This document shows, piece after piece, positions 24,282 through 32,142 of a DNA stretch of 64,000 nucleotides. The notes under the pieces are model-generated. The model did not search any database, had not been told where the DNA came from, and worked only from the letters and a program-made list of their open reading frames with translations. The DNA comes from DASRDB01 sp035652815 (lineage in GTDB: Bacteria > Chloroflexota > Ktedonobacteria > Ktedonobacterales > Ktedonobacteraceae). The translations under genes and the position numbers were made by a program. Numbering within the stretch: position 1 is the first letter of the stretch; each line of letters starts with the position of its first letter. The stretch lies in NCBI GenBank assembly GCA_035652815.1, contig DASRDB010000017.1, positions 100,851 through 164,850 of the forward strand, read 5' to 3'.

Positions 24282-26210
24282 TTATGAGGTTCTGGCAAGC
24301 GGCATAGTAAACCAGAATGTTGAACCTTTTCCTACAGTGCTTTCAACTCCCACTTCCCCACCATGCGCCTCGACGATCATGCGACATATATGCAGACCCA
24401 GGCCTAAACCGCCACCCGCGTTACTCTTCGCTACGATTCCCTGCGCCCGGTAAAAACGATTCCATACCTGTTCCTGCTCTTCCGGCCCAAGTCCAGGCCC
24501 TTCATCGCTTACAGCCAGACGTGTGTACTCGCCTTCAAGTGTAAGACGAAGCAGGACGGGCCGATCAGCAGGAGAATATTTTAGCGCGTTGGTCAGATAG
24601 TTGTTGATTACCTGCCGGATGCGGTCGGCATCGGCAAGCACACGCACTTCTGCCTGTTCGGGTAATTCTGTCTGAATGGAGCGCTGGGGGAACATTATAC
24701 GCTGATCTTCTACTGCTTCATTGGCAATCTCCACCAGGTCGCATTCCTGCACATCCAACTCGAGCTGGTTGGACTGGATGCGTGAAATATCGAGCAGATT
24801 GCTGACCATCCGACTTTGAATACCAACATGCCGCTCGGCCCGTTCAAGCAGATCGCGCACCTCACCGGGCTTCCCTTCCAGCGCCTGCTGCATCTCTTCG
24901 AGTTTACTTCTCAAACTGTCGATTTCTTGAGAGATATCGCGCAAATGGCCATTCAAGCGTAGTTTCGCCAGTTGTATATTGCCTTTGACAACGGTAAGCG
25001 GCGTTTTCAGTTCGTGGCTGGCTATGCCCAGGAATTCATCCATACGCCGGTTAGCCACACGCAGCGCCAGTTCCTGAGCAATAGCCTCCGCCCGTTCTTT
25101 CATCAGCCGCTCGCGTTCAATCACCACGGCAATCAGGCGGGAAACGGCAATTGCCAGCGAAATCTCCTCTAACGTGTAGCGATGTTCGTTCTCTCCATAA
25201 TCTAAAGAAAGAATACCTATCAGTTGATCGCCGGTATATACCGGCACAGATAGAATAGTGCGTACTTCATAAGGGGTAAGGCGCTCGCGCAGCCCTAATT
25301 GTTCGGCGTCGAGGATCAACACGCCATCAGCATGCAGCCAGGTCGTAATCTTCTCTTTCCCCTGCTCAAGGCGGCTCTGTAGATAAGAGGAGAGAACACT
25401 CGCCCACCATTGCTGCTCCTGCTCTGCCGATAAACCAACTGCCACCAGAGGATGCGCTTCCCGCGTCTGCGAGTCAATTTTCGTAATCGCCACTCGTTTG
25501 CAGTTTAACACCTGACAAACCAGCTCAACCATCCGTTGTGCTATCTGATGCGTTTCCGCTTCCTCAATCGAGCCATCTTCTGTGGTGACAAGCGCCGACG
25601 TTTGTGGAGAAACCAGCGTCTCAGACATCAACAATAAGGCATTCAGCACTTCACGAGTATGCCGTTCTCTCTCTCTGGCCTCTCGCGCCTCTGTTTGCAA
25701 AGCCGAAGTGAACGAAGCGACTTTTCGTCGCTCCCGCTCAATCCGTCCAGTGAGCAGGCTCATCACCACGCCAGAACCAGTATACAGCAGTACACCCAAT
25801 CCGCTGTCTTGATTGGTGGGCAAAATTTGGAATAGCAGGAGCATGAGCGCGCTTAGTATAGTTGCAAGCAGGCCAGGAACGGCTCCCGTATTTAATGCAA
25901 CCAGAAAAACGGCTACCAGCGATAGCACCTCTAGCCCAATCGGTAGAGATAATATATGAGCCAATACTCCAACGAGGCCGCTTACCAGTAACTGAAAGAG
26001 CAGTCCCAAAAGCAGAGCAAATAGGGGAGAACGAAAGGTTGGCGGGAACCATTTGGGTGCAAAAGTATTTGTTCGTAGCCAGGCAAGGAATCGACGCGGC
26101 GCGGCATTATCCCTCGCAGAAGCTATCTTCACATCAGCAGATGTAGAACTCTCGGCTGCGGCAAGCACAACCGGGCTATCTTGAGCATTGGAGTTTCCAG
26201 ATACCGCCAT
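24282..26210 (-). CDS. Membrane sensor histidine kinase (4TM-GAF-HisKA-HATPase)
   Basis: A 642-residue kinase. The N-terminal 60 residues are disordered. Four closely packed membrane segments follow (about 63-150, KdpD/DUF4118-like), then a short coiled coil, a GAF domain (about 185-365), HisKA with phospho-acceptor His399 in ASHELKTPL, and HATPase_c with NYLTNALKYS, DEGPGLG and GGGLGLGL. There is an unusually long helical insert between the H-box and the N-box (LRDISQEIDSLRSKLEEMQQALEGKPGEVRDLLERAE). The receiver gene is 21 nt upstream, so the two form a two-component pair. The signal is unknown. Confidence 0.88.
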   Translation of the reverse strand: MAVSGNSNAQDSPVVLAAAESSTSADVKIASARDNAAPRRFLAWLRTNTFAPKWFPPTFRSPLFALLLGLLFQLLVSGLVGVLAHILSLPIGLEVLSLVAVFLVALNTGAVPGLLATILSALMLLLFQILPTNQDSGLGVLLYTGSGVVMSLLTGRIERERRKVASFTSALQTEAREARERERHTREVLNALLLMSETLVSPQTSALVTTEDGSIEEAETHQIAQRMVELVCQVLNCKRVAITKIDSQTREAHPLVAVGLSAEQEQQWWASVLSSYLQSRLEQGKEKITTWLHADGVLILDAEQLGLRERLTPYEVRTILSVPVYTGDQLIGILSLDYGENEHRYTLEEISLAIAVSRLIAVVIERERLMKERAEAIAQELALRVANRRMDEFLGIASHELKTPLTVVKGNIQLAKLRLNGHLRDISQEIDSLRSKLEEMQQALEGKPGEVRDLLERAERHVGIQSRMVSNLLDISRIQSNQLELDVQECDLVEIANEAVEDQRIMFPQRSIQTELPEQAEVRVLADADRIRQVINNYLTNALKYSPADRPVLLRLTLEGEYTRLAVSDEGPGLGPEEQEQVWNRFYRAQGIVAKSNAGGGLGLGLHICRMIVEAHGGEVGVESTVGKGSTFWFTMPLARTS

Positions 26211-26231
26211 ACCTTACACCTCGATAACCTG

Positions 26232-26600
26232 TTATACGTAACTGCTAATCTTCGTAAGCAACTCATCCATCTCGAATGGCTTCGCAATAAAGTCATCTGC
26301 TCCTGACTCTAACGCTTCTTTCGCAGCCCCCGGATGAGCAGAAAACATGATAATTGGTATATGCCGGGTGACATCCTGGCTTTTCAGTCGGCGGGAAATT
26401 GTTCTGCCATCCTTTCCCGAAAGCAGCATATCCAGCATGATAAGAGCGGGCAACCTGCGTTGTCCTAAAAGCTGGTCAAGTGCCTCACTTTTCTCTACAG
26501 CCACTACCTCATATCCGGCGTCTCTGAGCATCGCCTCAAGAAAAATAAGAATATCCGGCTCGTCATCAACAATGACGATAGTTTGTTTGTCACCAACCAT
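26232..26600 (-). CDS. Single-domain response regulator
   Basis: A 122-residue stand-alone receiver (CheY-like) with the acidic pair DD at 12-13, phospho-acceptor Asp57 in LIMLDML, Ser87 and Lys107 in FIAKPFE. No output domain is present, so it acts through protein contacts or as a phosphate relay. It is the first gene of the unit with the sensor kinase. Confidence 0.92.
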   Translation of the reverse strand: MVGDKQTIVIVDDEPDILIFLEAMLRDAGYEVVAVEKSEALDQLLGQRRLPALIMLDMLLSGKDGRTISRRLKSQDVTRHIPIIMFSAHPGAAKEALESGADDFIAKPFEMDELLTKISSYV

Positions 26601-26778
26601 CTCAACTTACCTATCTATCTAATAAACGATTCGTTCTTTACCGAAACAGCGAACGAACATATGCTACTTGCGCAGAAGGAGCAGGAACAAAAATGGCTGA
26701 AGCATATGTCTCGTGTTTAACGATATTTATACTATCACAAAAAGCGCTTTGAGGGAAAAACTCAGCAGGACAGTAGCG

Positions 26779-27846
26779 CTATATTAAACGAAGAATGGAC
26801 TCAGCGGCTTCCACTGCCATATCGGGCGTAACACCTTCCAGGCAGGTATATCCGACCGGACATTCCGCGTGATTACATGGCCGACAGGGTACTTCATAGA
26901 TCAAGGGCTGAAATGGGCCGGATTGAGGTGGACCGTATGCTTCTGGACTCTCGCCTCCAAAAATAGTGACGGTTGGAGTACGTAAGGCATAGCCAATATG
27001 GGCAGGTCCTGTATCATTCGTAATCAACACCGACAACCGGGCAATTACCGCCCCTAACGTGCCCAGCGAAGTTCGTCCCGCCAGATTTAAGCAGGCATTC
27101 CCAAGCGTCTGACCAATTACTTTCCCCGCCTCATAATCCTCGACATCTCCTAACACCACCACTGTCCCGTCATATTTCCGCACCAGCCTTGCTGCGGTCT
27201 GAAGGAAACGTGAGAGTGACCAGCGCCTCGTGGCCGCGCGCGCTGAAGTATGCAGGCCGATGAGCGGAGGTTTTGTCCCCGCCAGTAATGCCTCTGCCCG
27301 TTCGTGATCCTGTGATAAAAGCGGAAACTCGATCTCGCTCCCAAGAGAAGGAACGCCTAAAAACTGCACCAGGTCAAGTAGGCGCTGTACTTCGTGTCCT
27401 TTTTCGGGCATCGGAAAGGCCGCATCTAATCGTCCTGGTGAGTCGCCTGGACGCACAAAACCTGCGGTATAGCGCGCACCTAATAATAACATGAACGGAT
27501 TGGAATAGACCCCAGACCCCTGTATCTGAATAGCAAGGTCAAAATGTTCAGCCTGCATCTCAGCAAAGAATTGTATCGCCCTCGAAGCAGAAAAAAATTG
27601 TTCAGCAATTCCTGGAAAGCCTGGAAAGGCCACAAAGCGATCAAAATACGGCGAGCGGTCAACAAGGTCACGCAGTAGCGGCAAGGTAATAATAGTGATC
27701 TCAGCATGCGGCAACGCGGCCCGAAGCGAGCGAAAAGCAGGAATTGCGCAAATAAAATCGCCGATACGCGAGGCACGCAATAACGCAACCTTGCGTACCG
27801 GTCCGGCTATGCGCGAAAGCAACCCTGGTTCAAAGGGATTATTCAT
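26779..27846 (-). CDS. Glycosyltransferase family 9 (heptosyltransferase-like)
   Basis: A 355-residue GT9 protein. KVALLRASRIGDFICAIPAFRSLRAALPHAEITIIT is the N-terminal signature, LIGLHTSARAATRRWSLSRF the sugar-nucleotide domain junction, and LITNDTGPAHIGYALRTPTVTIFG the ADP-heptose-binding C-domain. Near the end is a CRPCNHAECPVGYTCLE cysteine cluster of the kind seen in GT9 proteins. Family members add heptose to LPS core, but GT9 genes are also common in bacteria without LPS, where they build other surface glycans. Its start overlaps the end of the GT2 gene by 4 nt. Confidence 0.88.
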   Translation of the reverse strand: MNNPFEPGLLSRIAGPVRKVALLRASRIGDFICAIPAFRSLRAALPHAEITIITLPLLRDLVDRSPYFDRFVAFPGFPGIAEQFFSASRAIQFFAEMQAEHFDLAIQIQGSGVYSNPFMLLLGARYTAGFVRPGDSPGRLDAAFPMPEKGHEVQRLLDLVQFLGVPSLGSEIEFPLLSQDHERAEALLAGTKPPLIGLHTSARAATRRWSLSRFLQTAARLVRKYDGTVVVLGDVEDYEAGKVIGQTLGNACLNLAGRTSLGTLGAVIARLSVLITNDTGPAHIGYALRTPTVTIFGGESPEAYGPPQSGPFQPLIYEVPCRPCNHAECPVGYTCLEGVTPDMAVEAAESILRLI

Positions 27847-28688
27847 GGTGCTGTACTCGTAGATGGAGCATAGCGTTCCACCATTTCTGCTAATAGATCA
27901 AGGGCATGTCCATCAACGGTACCCCTATCGTTCAATACGGTCGTAGGAACCTGTGAATAATATGTTCCAGAGGGAATCATAGCACATCCTCCCCAGCGAC
28001 GCATCAACAAATTCTGTACCAATACCTCCTCTCCTGAATGATAACGCGGCAAGCGCGACCAGAAAGCAAAGCCTCCCACCTCCAACAACCTGGCCCGGTT
28101 ATAGAGGATACATGAGGCAATCCAGGCGACTTTGTAGAGGCGGTGTTCGCCGGGTGGTAAAGACAGGCTTACATGATACAGGTTCGCGGCGCGGTGCAAC
28201 TGCCAGCGTTCCCACTGCGGTGATCCCGGCTCAACCACTTCTGGTGTCACCGGTCCTTCCCAGTATTCAATGTGCTGCTGCGAAGGGCGCACATCATCGC
28301 GGTGCGATAGCCCTGCGGGAAATGCTCCTACAAAACCGCAGCCCTCCTGCTGCAACACGGCCAGCATGCGCTCAACGACCCAGGGTTCCATGTACACGTC
28401 ATCATCCAGATACAATACAGCATCAGCCGTAGCTCGTTGCAGCAAAAAATCGCGCTGCTCGGCGATGCCGTGTATGGATGGTCTCGTATACCATTCAAAC
28501 GAGCCGCCTCGCGCCTCGATGATGCGACGCAGCGTCAACACCACCTGATCATTTTCTACTGGTTCGCGGCTCTGATCGGCGACAATTACGCGCAGGTCGG
28601 TCAAATTTTGGGCCGCTATTCCTCCTAACGTGAAAATCAGTGATTCGAGCCGATTGCAGGTGGGAAGTAAGATATCAATGGTTGCCAT
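27843..28688 (-). CDS. Glycosyltransferase family 2
   Basis: A 281-residue GT-A fold enzyme. The N-terminus is MATIDILLPTCNRLESLIFTLGGI, and the metal/nucleotide-sugar motif is VLYLDDDVYMEPW (Asp-Asp-Asp at about 93-95). The acceptor region includes ASCILYNRARLLEVGGF and HSGEEVLVQNLLMRRWG. There is no membrane segment, so it is a soluble or peripheral cytoplasmic enzyme. It is co-transcribed with GT9 (4-nt overlap) and with the methyltransferase upstream (21-nt gap). Confidence 0.87.
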   Translation of the reverse strand: MATIDILLPTCNRLESLIFTLGGIAAQNLTDLRVIVADQSREPVENDQVVLTLRRIIEARGGSFEWYTRPSIHGIAEQRDFLLQRATADAVLYLDDDVYMEPWVVERMLAVLQQEGCGFVGAFPAGLSHRDDVRPSQQHIEYWEGPVTPEVVEPGSPQWERWQLHRAANLYHVSLSLPPGEHRLYKVAWIASCILYNRARLLEVGGFAFWSRLPRYHSGEEVLVQNLLMRRWGGCAMIPSGTYYSQVPTTVLNDRGTVDGHALDLLAEMVERYAPSTSTAP

Positions 28689-28709
28689 ACATGCTACTCT
28701 CTCTACAAG

Positions 28710-29540
28710 CTATAGCTTGTGTGCCACAATCAGCCTGCCGCCGCCAGGGGCAGCCGAGGCAAAATTCAGATGCGAAAGATGGTGTGCCAGCCAGTTCAAT
28801 TGTCCAGAAGTTAAGCGCTTCCAGCCGATACTGAACAGGCGTTGGCGACCTATCCAGATACGCTGCAGGAGTTCCAGTCCATCCCATAGCCAGACCAGTG
28901 AGTGTCGCATATAGGGGCGAACTTCTTCTATCTCCAGGCCCACAGCCTGTAAATGCGCTCGCCATTGCTCCACGGTCCACAAGTTCAGGTGTCCATAGTG
29001 CTGATTGCGCCAGCGAGCATAAGGCGAGAAAGGCAGCAAAAGCCACCGGCTGAATGCTTCTGTCGGCATCGTGCATATAAGTCTGCCGCCCGGTCTTAAC
29101 AGGCCAGACACTCGTTGCAAAACGGCGTCAATCTGCTCGATATGCTCTAATACCGAATTGCTCACCACAGTGCCTATGCTGCCATCCGACAGCGCCACAT
29201 CTTGTGCGGGAACGGTCTCAAAACGGGTATAGATGCCGGTTGAAGCAGCTTTGTCTAGCGCTTGAGTATCCGGGTCAAGTCCAACCTCAACCCTGTTCAA
29301 TACCTGAGAGGTGACAAGGCCATCGCCGCATCCCAGGTCAAGCACCGGCTCCTGCATCCTTCCCTGGCGTACCTGCTCGCGCAACACGGCAATCTCGGCT
29401 GCTCGCCACATGCCGAGCGACGGCCCTTGCAACTTCAATAGTGTACGCCACGTATCCTCATCGAGGTACAAAGGGGGAAAAGGGGCATGATCTCGCACTG
29501 TCTGTTGTAAAGGGTAGACAGGCTCGCCTTGCGCGCTCAT
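28710..29540 (-). CDS. SAM-dependent class I methyltransferase
   Basis: A 276-residue protein with a Rossmann SAM site: motif I PVLDLGCGDGLVTSQVL (about 62), an acidic Asp at the end of the second strand (VEVGLDPDTQ), SNSVLEHIEQID as motif IV, and LLRPGGRLICTMPTEAF. The C-terminal 80 residues are hydrophobic-aromatic and probably recognise the acceptor. It lies in the glycosyltransferase cluster, 15 nt from the radical SAM gene, so a sugar or lipid acceptor is likely. Confidence 0.85.
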   Translation of the reverse strand: MSAQGEPVYPLQQTVRDHAPFPPLYLDEDTWRTLLKLQGPSLGMWRAAEIAVLREQVRQGRMQEPVLDLGCGDGLVTSQVLNRVEVGLDPDTQALDKAASTGIYTRFETVPAQDVALSDGSIGTVVSNSVLEHIEQIDAVLQRVSGLLRPGGRLICTMPTEAFSRWLLLPFSPYARWRNQHYGHLNLWTVEQWRAHLQAVGLEIEEVRPYMRHSLVWLWDGLELLQRIWIGRQRLFSIGWKRLTSGQLNWLAHHLSHLNFASAAPGGGRLIVAHKL

Positions 29541-29555
29541 GGACGTTCCTTTTTC

Positions 29556-30554
29556 CTAAAAGACACCCGCGTAAAGCGAGCAGGATCGACAAATTTCCGG
29601 TGGAGTATCTGACGCCAATTGATCGCGGAAAGCCTGGTATTGTTCGTTCTCCCAGGTTGCCCGCACTCCCTGCTCCAGAACACTGCCGAAATGAATACGA
29701 TCAGGTGTGGAGACCATACAGCAGGGCATAGCATACCCTTGATAGCTAATATAGGCTCCCTGCCAGGGCCAGCTACAACGCTCTTTTCCAGGCGTTCCAG
29801 CAGGATGCAGGCGCGGGGTCGTTCGCGGAAGGCGCAACTCCACCTCTAAGTCCTTTGCAATCTGGCGCGCTTCATCAAAGTACCGTGAGACAAGCGCGGA
29901 GTCTTCGTGTAGCAGGGTTTGTTCAGAGACGAACTCGCGCATGGGCCGGTAATAGGAAGGCAGGCTGGACTCGCCAAAGTCGTGGCACAGATGCTGGACG
30001 AAGACGCGACTGAACGACCAGCGATGCGCCAGTCGCACCAGTTCGGGAAGCTCATGCAGATTCTGACGCATAATCACCACCACCATCACCAGTTCGGGCA
30101 AGCGGCTGCCGAGCCGTTCGCGTACCGTCACCAGGCGTTCCAGATTGCGCATTACACGATCAAAATGCGCACGTGCGCGAATCCGCTCATAGGTTTCCGC
30201 GCTTGCGCCATCGATGGAGATATGCAGACGATACAATCCACTCGTGACGCAACCTTCGGCTCGCCGGTCATTTAAAAGGGTCAGGTTGGAATTGGTGGTG
30301 ACCTGCATGCCTTTTTGTGTAGCATAGACAATCATATCAAAAAAGCGGGGGTGCATCATAGGCTCGCCCAGGCCTTGCAGGTGCAATTCTTTGAGCGGCC
30401 CCAGTTGATCGAGGATGCGCGTAAAATGCTCAAACTCCATAAAGGCTAACGGGCCATAGGGGGGACCATCATGTCGAAACTGGATCGCGCACATCTGGCA
30501 GCGCAGATTGCATTGACCTACCGGCTCGATCTGGACATAGGTGGGTAGTTCCAT
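29556..30554 (-). CDS. Radical SAM protein with SPASM-type C-terminus
   Basis: A 332-residue protein. The radical SAM cluster motif CNLRCQMC (Cys15, Cys19, Cys22) is followed by ELHLQGLGEPMMHP (GGE-like motif), LHISIDGASAETYERIR and, at the C-terminus, CSWPWQGAYISYQGYAMPCCMVS and CRSCSLYAG, a SPASM/twitch auxiliary Fe-S region. Such enzymes modify peptides, sugars or carrier-bound substrates. It is the first gene of the cluster radical SAM, methyltransferase, GT2, GT9, which suggests modification and glycosylation of one surface product. Confidence 0.87.
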   Translation of the reverse strand: MELPTYVQIEPVGQCNLRCQMCAIQFRHDGPPYGPLAFMEFEHFTRILDQLGPLKELHLQGLGEPMMHPRFFDMIVYATQKGMQVTTNSNLTLLNDRRAEGCVTSGLYRLHISIDGASAETYERIRARAHFDRVMRNLERLVTVRERLGSRLPELVMVVVIMRQNLHELPELVRLAHRWSFSRVFVQHLCHDFGESSLPSYYRPMREFVSEQTLLHEDSALVSRYFDEARQIAKDLEVELRLPRTTPRLHPAGTPGKERCSWPWQGAYISYQGYAMPCCMVSTPDRIHFGSVLEQGVRATWENEQYQAFRDQLASDTPPEICRSCSLYAGVF

Positions 30555-30714
30555 TACTTCCTTCCTCTGTTAGCAATCCTTATATAGTACACGATATAGT
30601 ACACGCGCAAAAAGTACAGAAGAATACTTGCTTGCAGGAAGCTCTAGAATATTGATGAGTAATAAGGCGAAGAAGCCAACCCGAACAGATCAACAACAAG
30701 AAGAGGACTTTCTG

Positions 30715-31386
30715 CTATTGCTTTCGAGTAACAACAGGACACTCCTGCTCGGCAGTTGCCAGCAGCTCATGGACTTCTTCGTCAGAGGTTTGTGAGAAGT
30801 CCTGGTACCAGAGACCAACTCCGTAGAAAGGTTCAGGGGTTTTCGCGCAAATAATCTCATCGACTTCCGAAGCCATCTCCTCACACGTGGATAGCGCGGC
30901 TACCGGTACCGCGACGACGATTCGAGCGGGCTGCTGTTTGCGCAGAGCAGCGATGGCGGCACGCATGGTCGAGCCAGTCGCCAGTCCATCATCCACCAGG
31001 ATCACGGTTTTGCCCTCGACATCCGCAGGTGCCAGGCTATCCCTGTAAAGGTGTTCGCGGCGCTCAAGTTCCTGCTGTTCCCTGTCTTTGACCTGCTCGA
31101 TCACTTTTTCTGGAATATGGAGTGTCTGCACTACCATCTCATTCAAAACCATCGTTCCGCCGGTGGCGATAGCCCCCATTGCAAGTTCCTCGTGTCCAGG
31201 CACACCGAGCTTGCGCACAACAAACACATCCAGCGGGGCATGTAGCGTTCGCGCCACTTCAAAAGCGACGGGCACACCTCCTCGTGGCAGAGCAAGCACC
31301 AGCACATCCTGCCGGTTGGCATACGCCTCAAGCTTTGTTGCCAGAAAACGCCCGGCATCGCTGCGATCTGCGTAGAGTGTTTCCAC
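30715..31386 (-). CDS. Phosphoribosyltransferase family protein
   Basis: A 223-residue type I phosphoribosyltransferase fold. LALPRGGVPVAFEVARTLHAPLDVFVVRKLG is the N-terminal half and VILVDDGLATGSTMRAAIAAL the PRPP-binding loop. The open frame reaches an ATG at 31548 but would then overlap the hydrolase gene by 131 nt; the GTG at 31386 has GGGAGG 7 nt upstream and starts where the family normally does. Proteins of this type are sometimes fused to a dienelactone-hydrolase domain (as in mycobacterial Rv0571c); here that domain is the separate gene just upstream. The base substrate is unknown. Confidence 0.83.
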   Translation of the reverse strand: METLYADRSDAGRFLATKLEAYANRQDVLVLALPRGGVPVAFEVARTLHAPLDVFVVRKLGVPGHEELAMGAIATGGTMVLNEMVVQTLHIPEKVIEQVKDREQQELERREHLYRDSLAPADVEGKTVILVDDGLATGSTMRAAIAALRKQQPARIVVAVPVAALSTCEEMASEVDEIICAKTPEPFYGVGLWYQDFSQTSDEEVHELLATAEQECPVVTRKQ

Positions 31387-31417
31387 CAGAATCACCTCCC
31401 ACTTGTGGAAGCAAAGC

Positions 31418-32086
31418 TCACCGAGCCAGGTAACGTGTAAACCATTCGCCAGCCAGTTGCGCGACCTGTTCCAGGGTTCCAGGCTCCTCGAAAAGGTGTG
31501 ATGCGCCCGGAATGATCTCCAGGTGTTTTTCTCCGCGCAACAGGGCAAACGCCATGCGATTCAGCTCAATGACCTGCGTATCCTTTGCTCCTACCAACAA
31601 CAGCGTGGGAGCCTGCACAGCCGTCAGGGCGGAGCCAGCAAGATCGGGACGTCCGCCCCGCGATACAACGGCCCCCACAAGCAAGGGATGCTCGGTAGCA
31701 GCTACCAGGGCTGCGGCGGCCCCTGTACTTGCTCCAAAGTATCCGACTTTCAGCATAGATGTCAGAGGATTGACGCTGAGCCAGTTCGTCGCGCCCACGA
31801 CGCGCCTGCTGAGCAGGCCAATGTCGAAACGCAAATGGGCAGTGCGTCTGTCAACCTCTTCCTCCTGTGCGGTCAGCAGGTCAATCAACAGGGTCGCAAA
31901 CCCGGCTTTGTATAATACCTGGGCCACATACTGATTGCGGGGGCTGAAGCGGCTACTCCCGCTGCCATGCGCGAACAGAACCACGCCTCGCGGATGATCG
32001 GGAATGTTCAAATTTCCCTCGAGGCTGACATTCTGATCAACCTCTACCGTGTAGGTCTGGCTGTTCCATCCAACAATGTCTTCCAT
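31418..32086 (-). CDS. Dienelactone hydrolase-like alpha/beta hydrolase
   Basis: A 222-residue protein. VVLFAHGSGSSRFSPRNQYVAQVL supplies the oxyanion loop, and the nucleophile elbow is GYFGASTGAAAALVA (Ser in GASTG). The acid lies in LLLVGAKDTQVIELN and the His in PGASHLFEEPG. The family includes dienelactone hydrolases and acyl hydrolases. It is 31 nt upstream of the phosphoribosyltransferase gene; the two domains occur fused in other bacteria, so they probably act together. Confidence 0.82.
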   Translation of the reverse strand: MEDIVGWNSQTYTVEVDQNVSLEGNLNIPDHPRGVVLFAHGSGSSRFSPRNQYVAQVLYKAGFATLLIDLLTAQEEEVDRRTAHLRFDIGLLSRRVVGATNWLSVNPLTSMLKVGYFGASTGAAAALVAATEHPLLVGAVVSRGGRPDLAGSALTAVQAPTLLLVGAKDTQVIELNRMAFALLRGEKHLEIIPGASHLFEEPGTLEQVAQLAGEWFTRYLAR

Positions 32087-32142
32087 GATGTCTACTCCAA
32101 CATGTTCGCGCCTGGCACCGGAAAAAACCCCTTTCGCTCGCG

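Noticed and set aside
30655..30795. Short plus-strand frame starting MSNKAKKPTRTDQQQEED
   Set aside because: Overlaps the 3' end of the phosphoribosyltransferase gene on the other strand and lacks a ribosome site.
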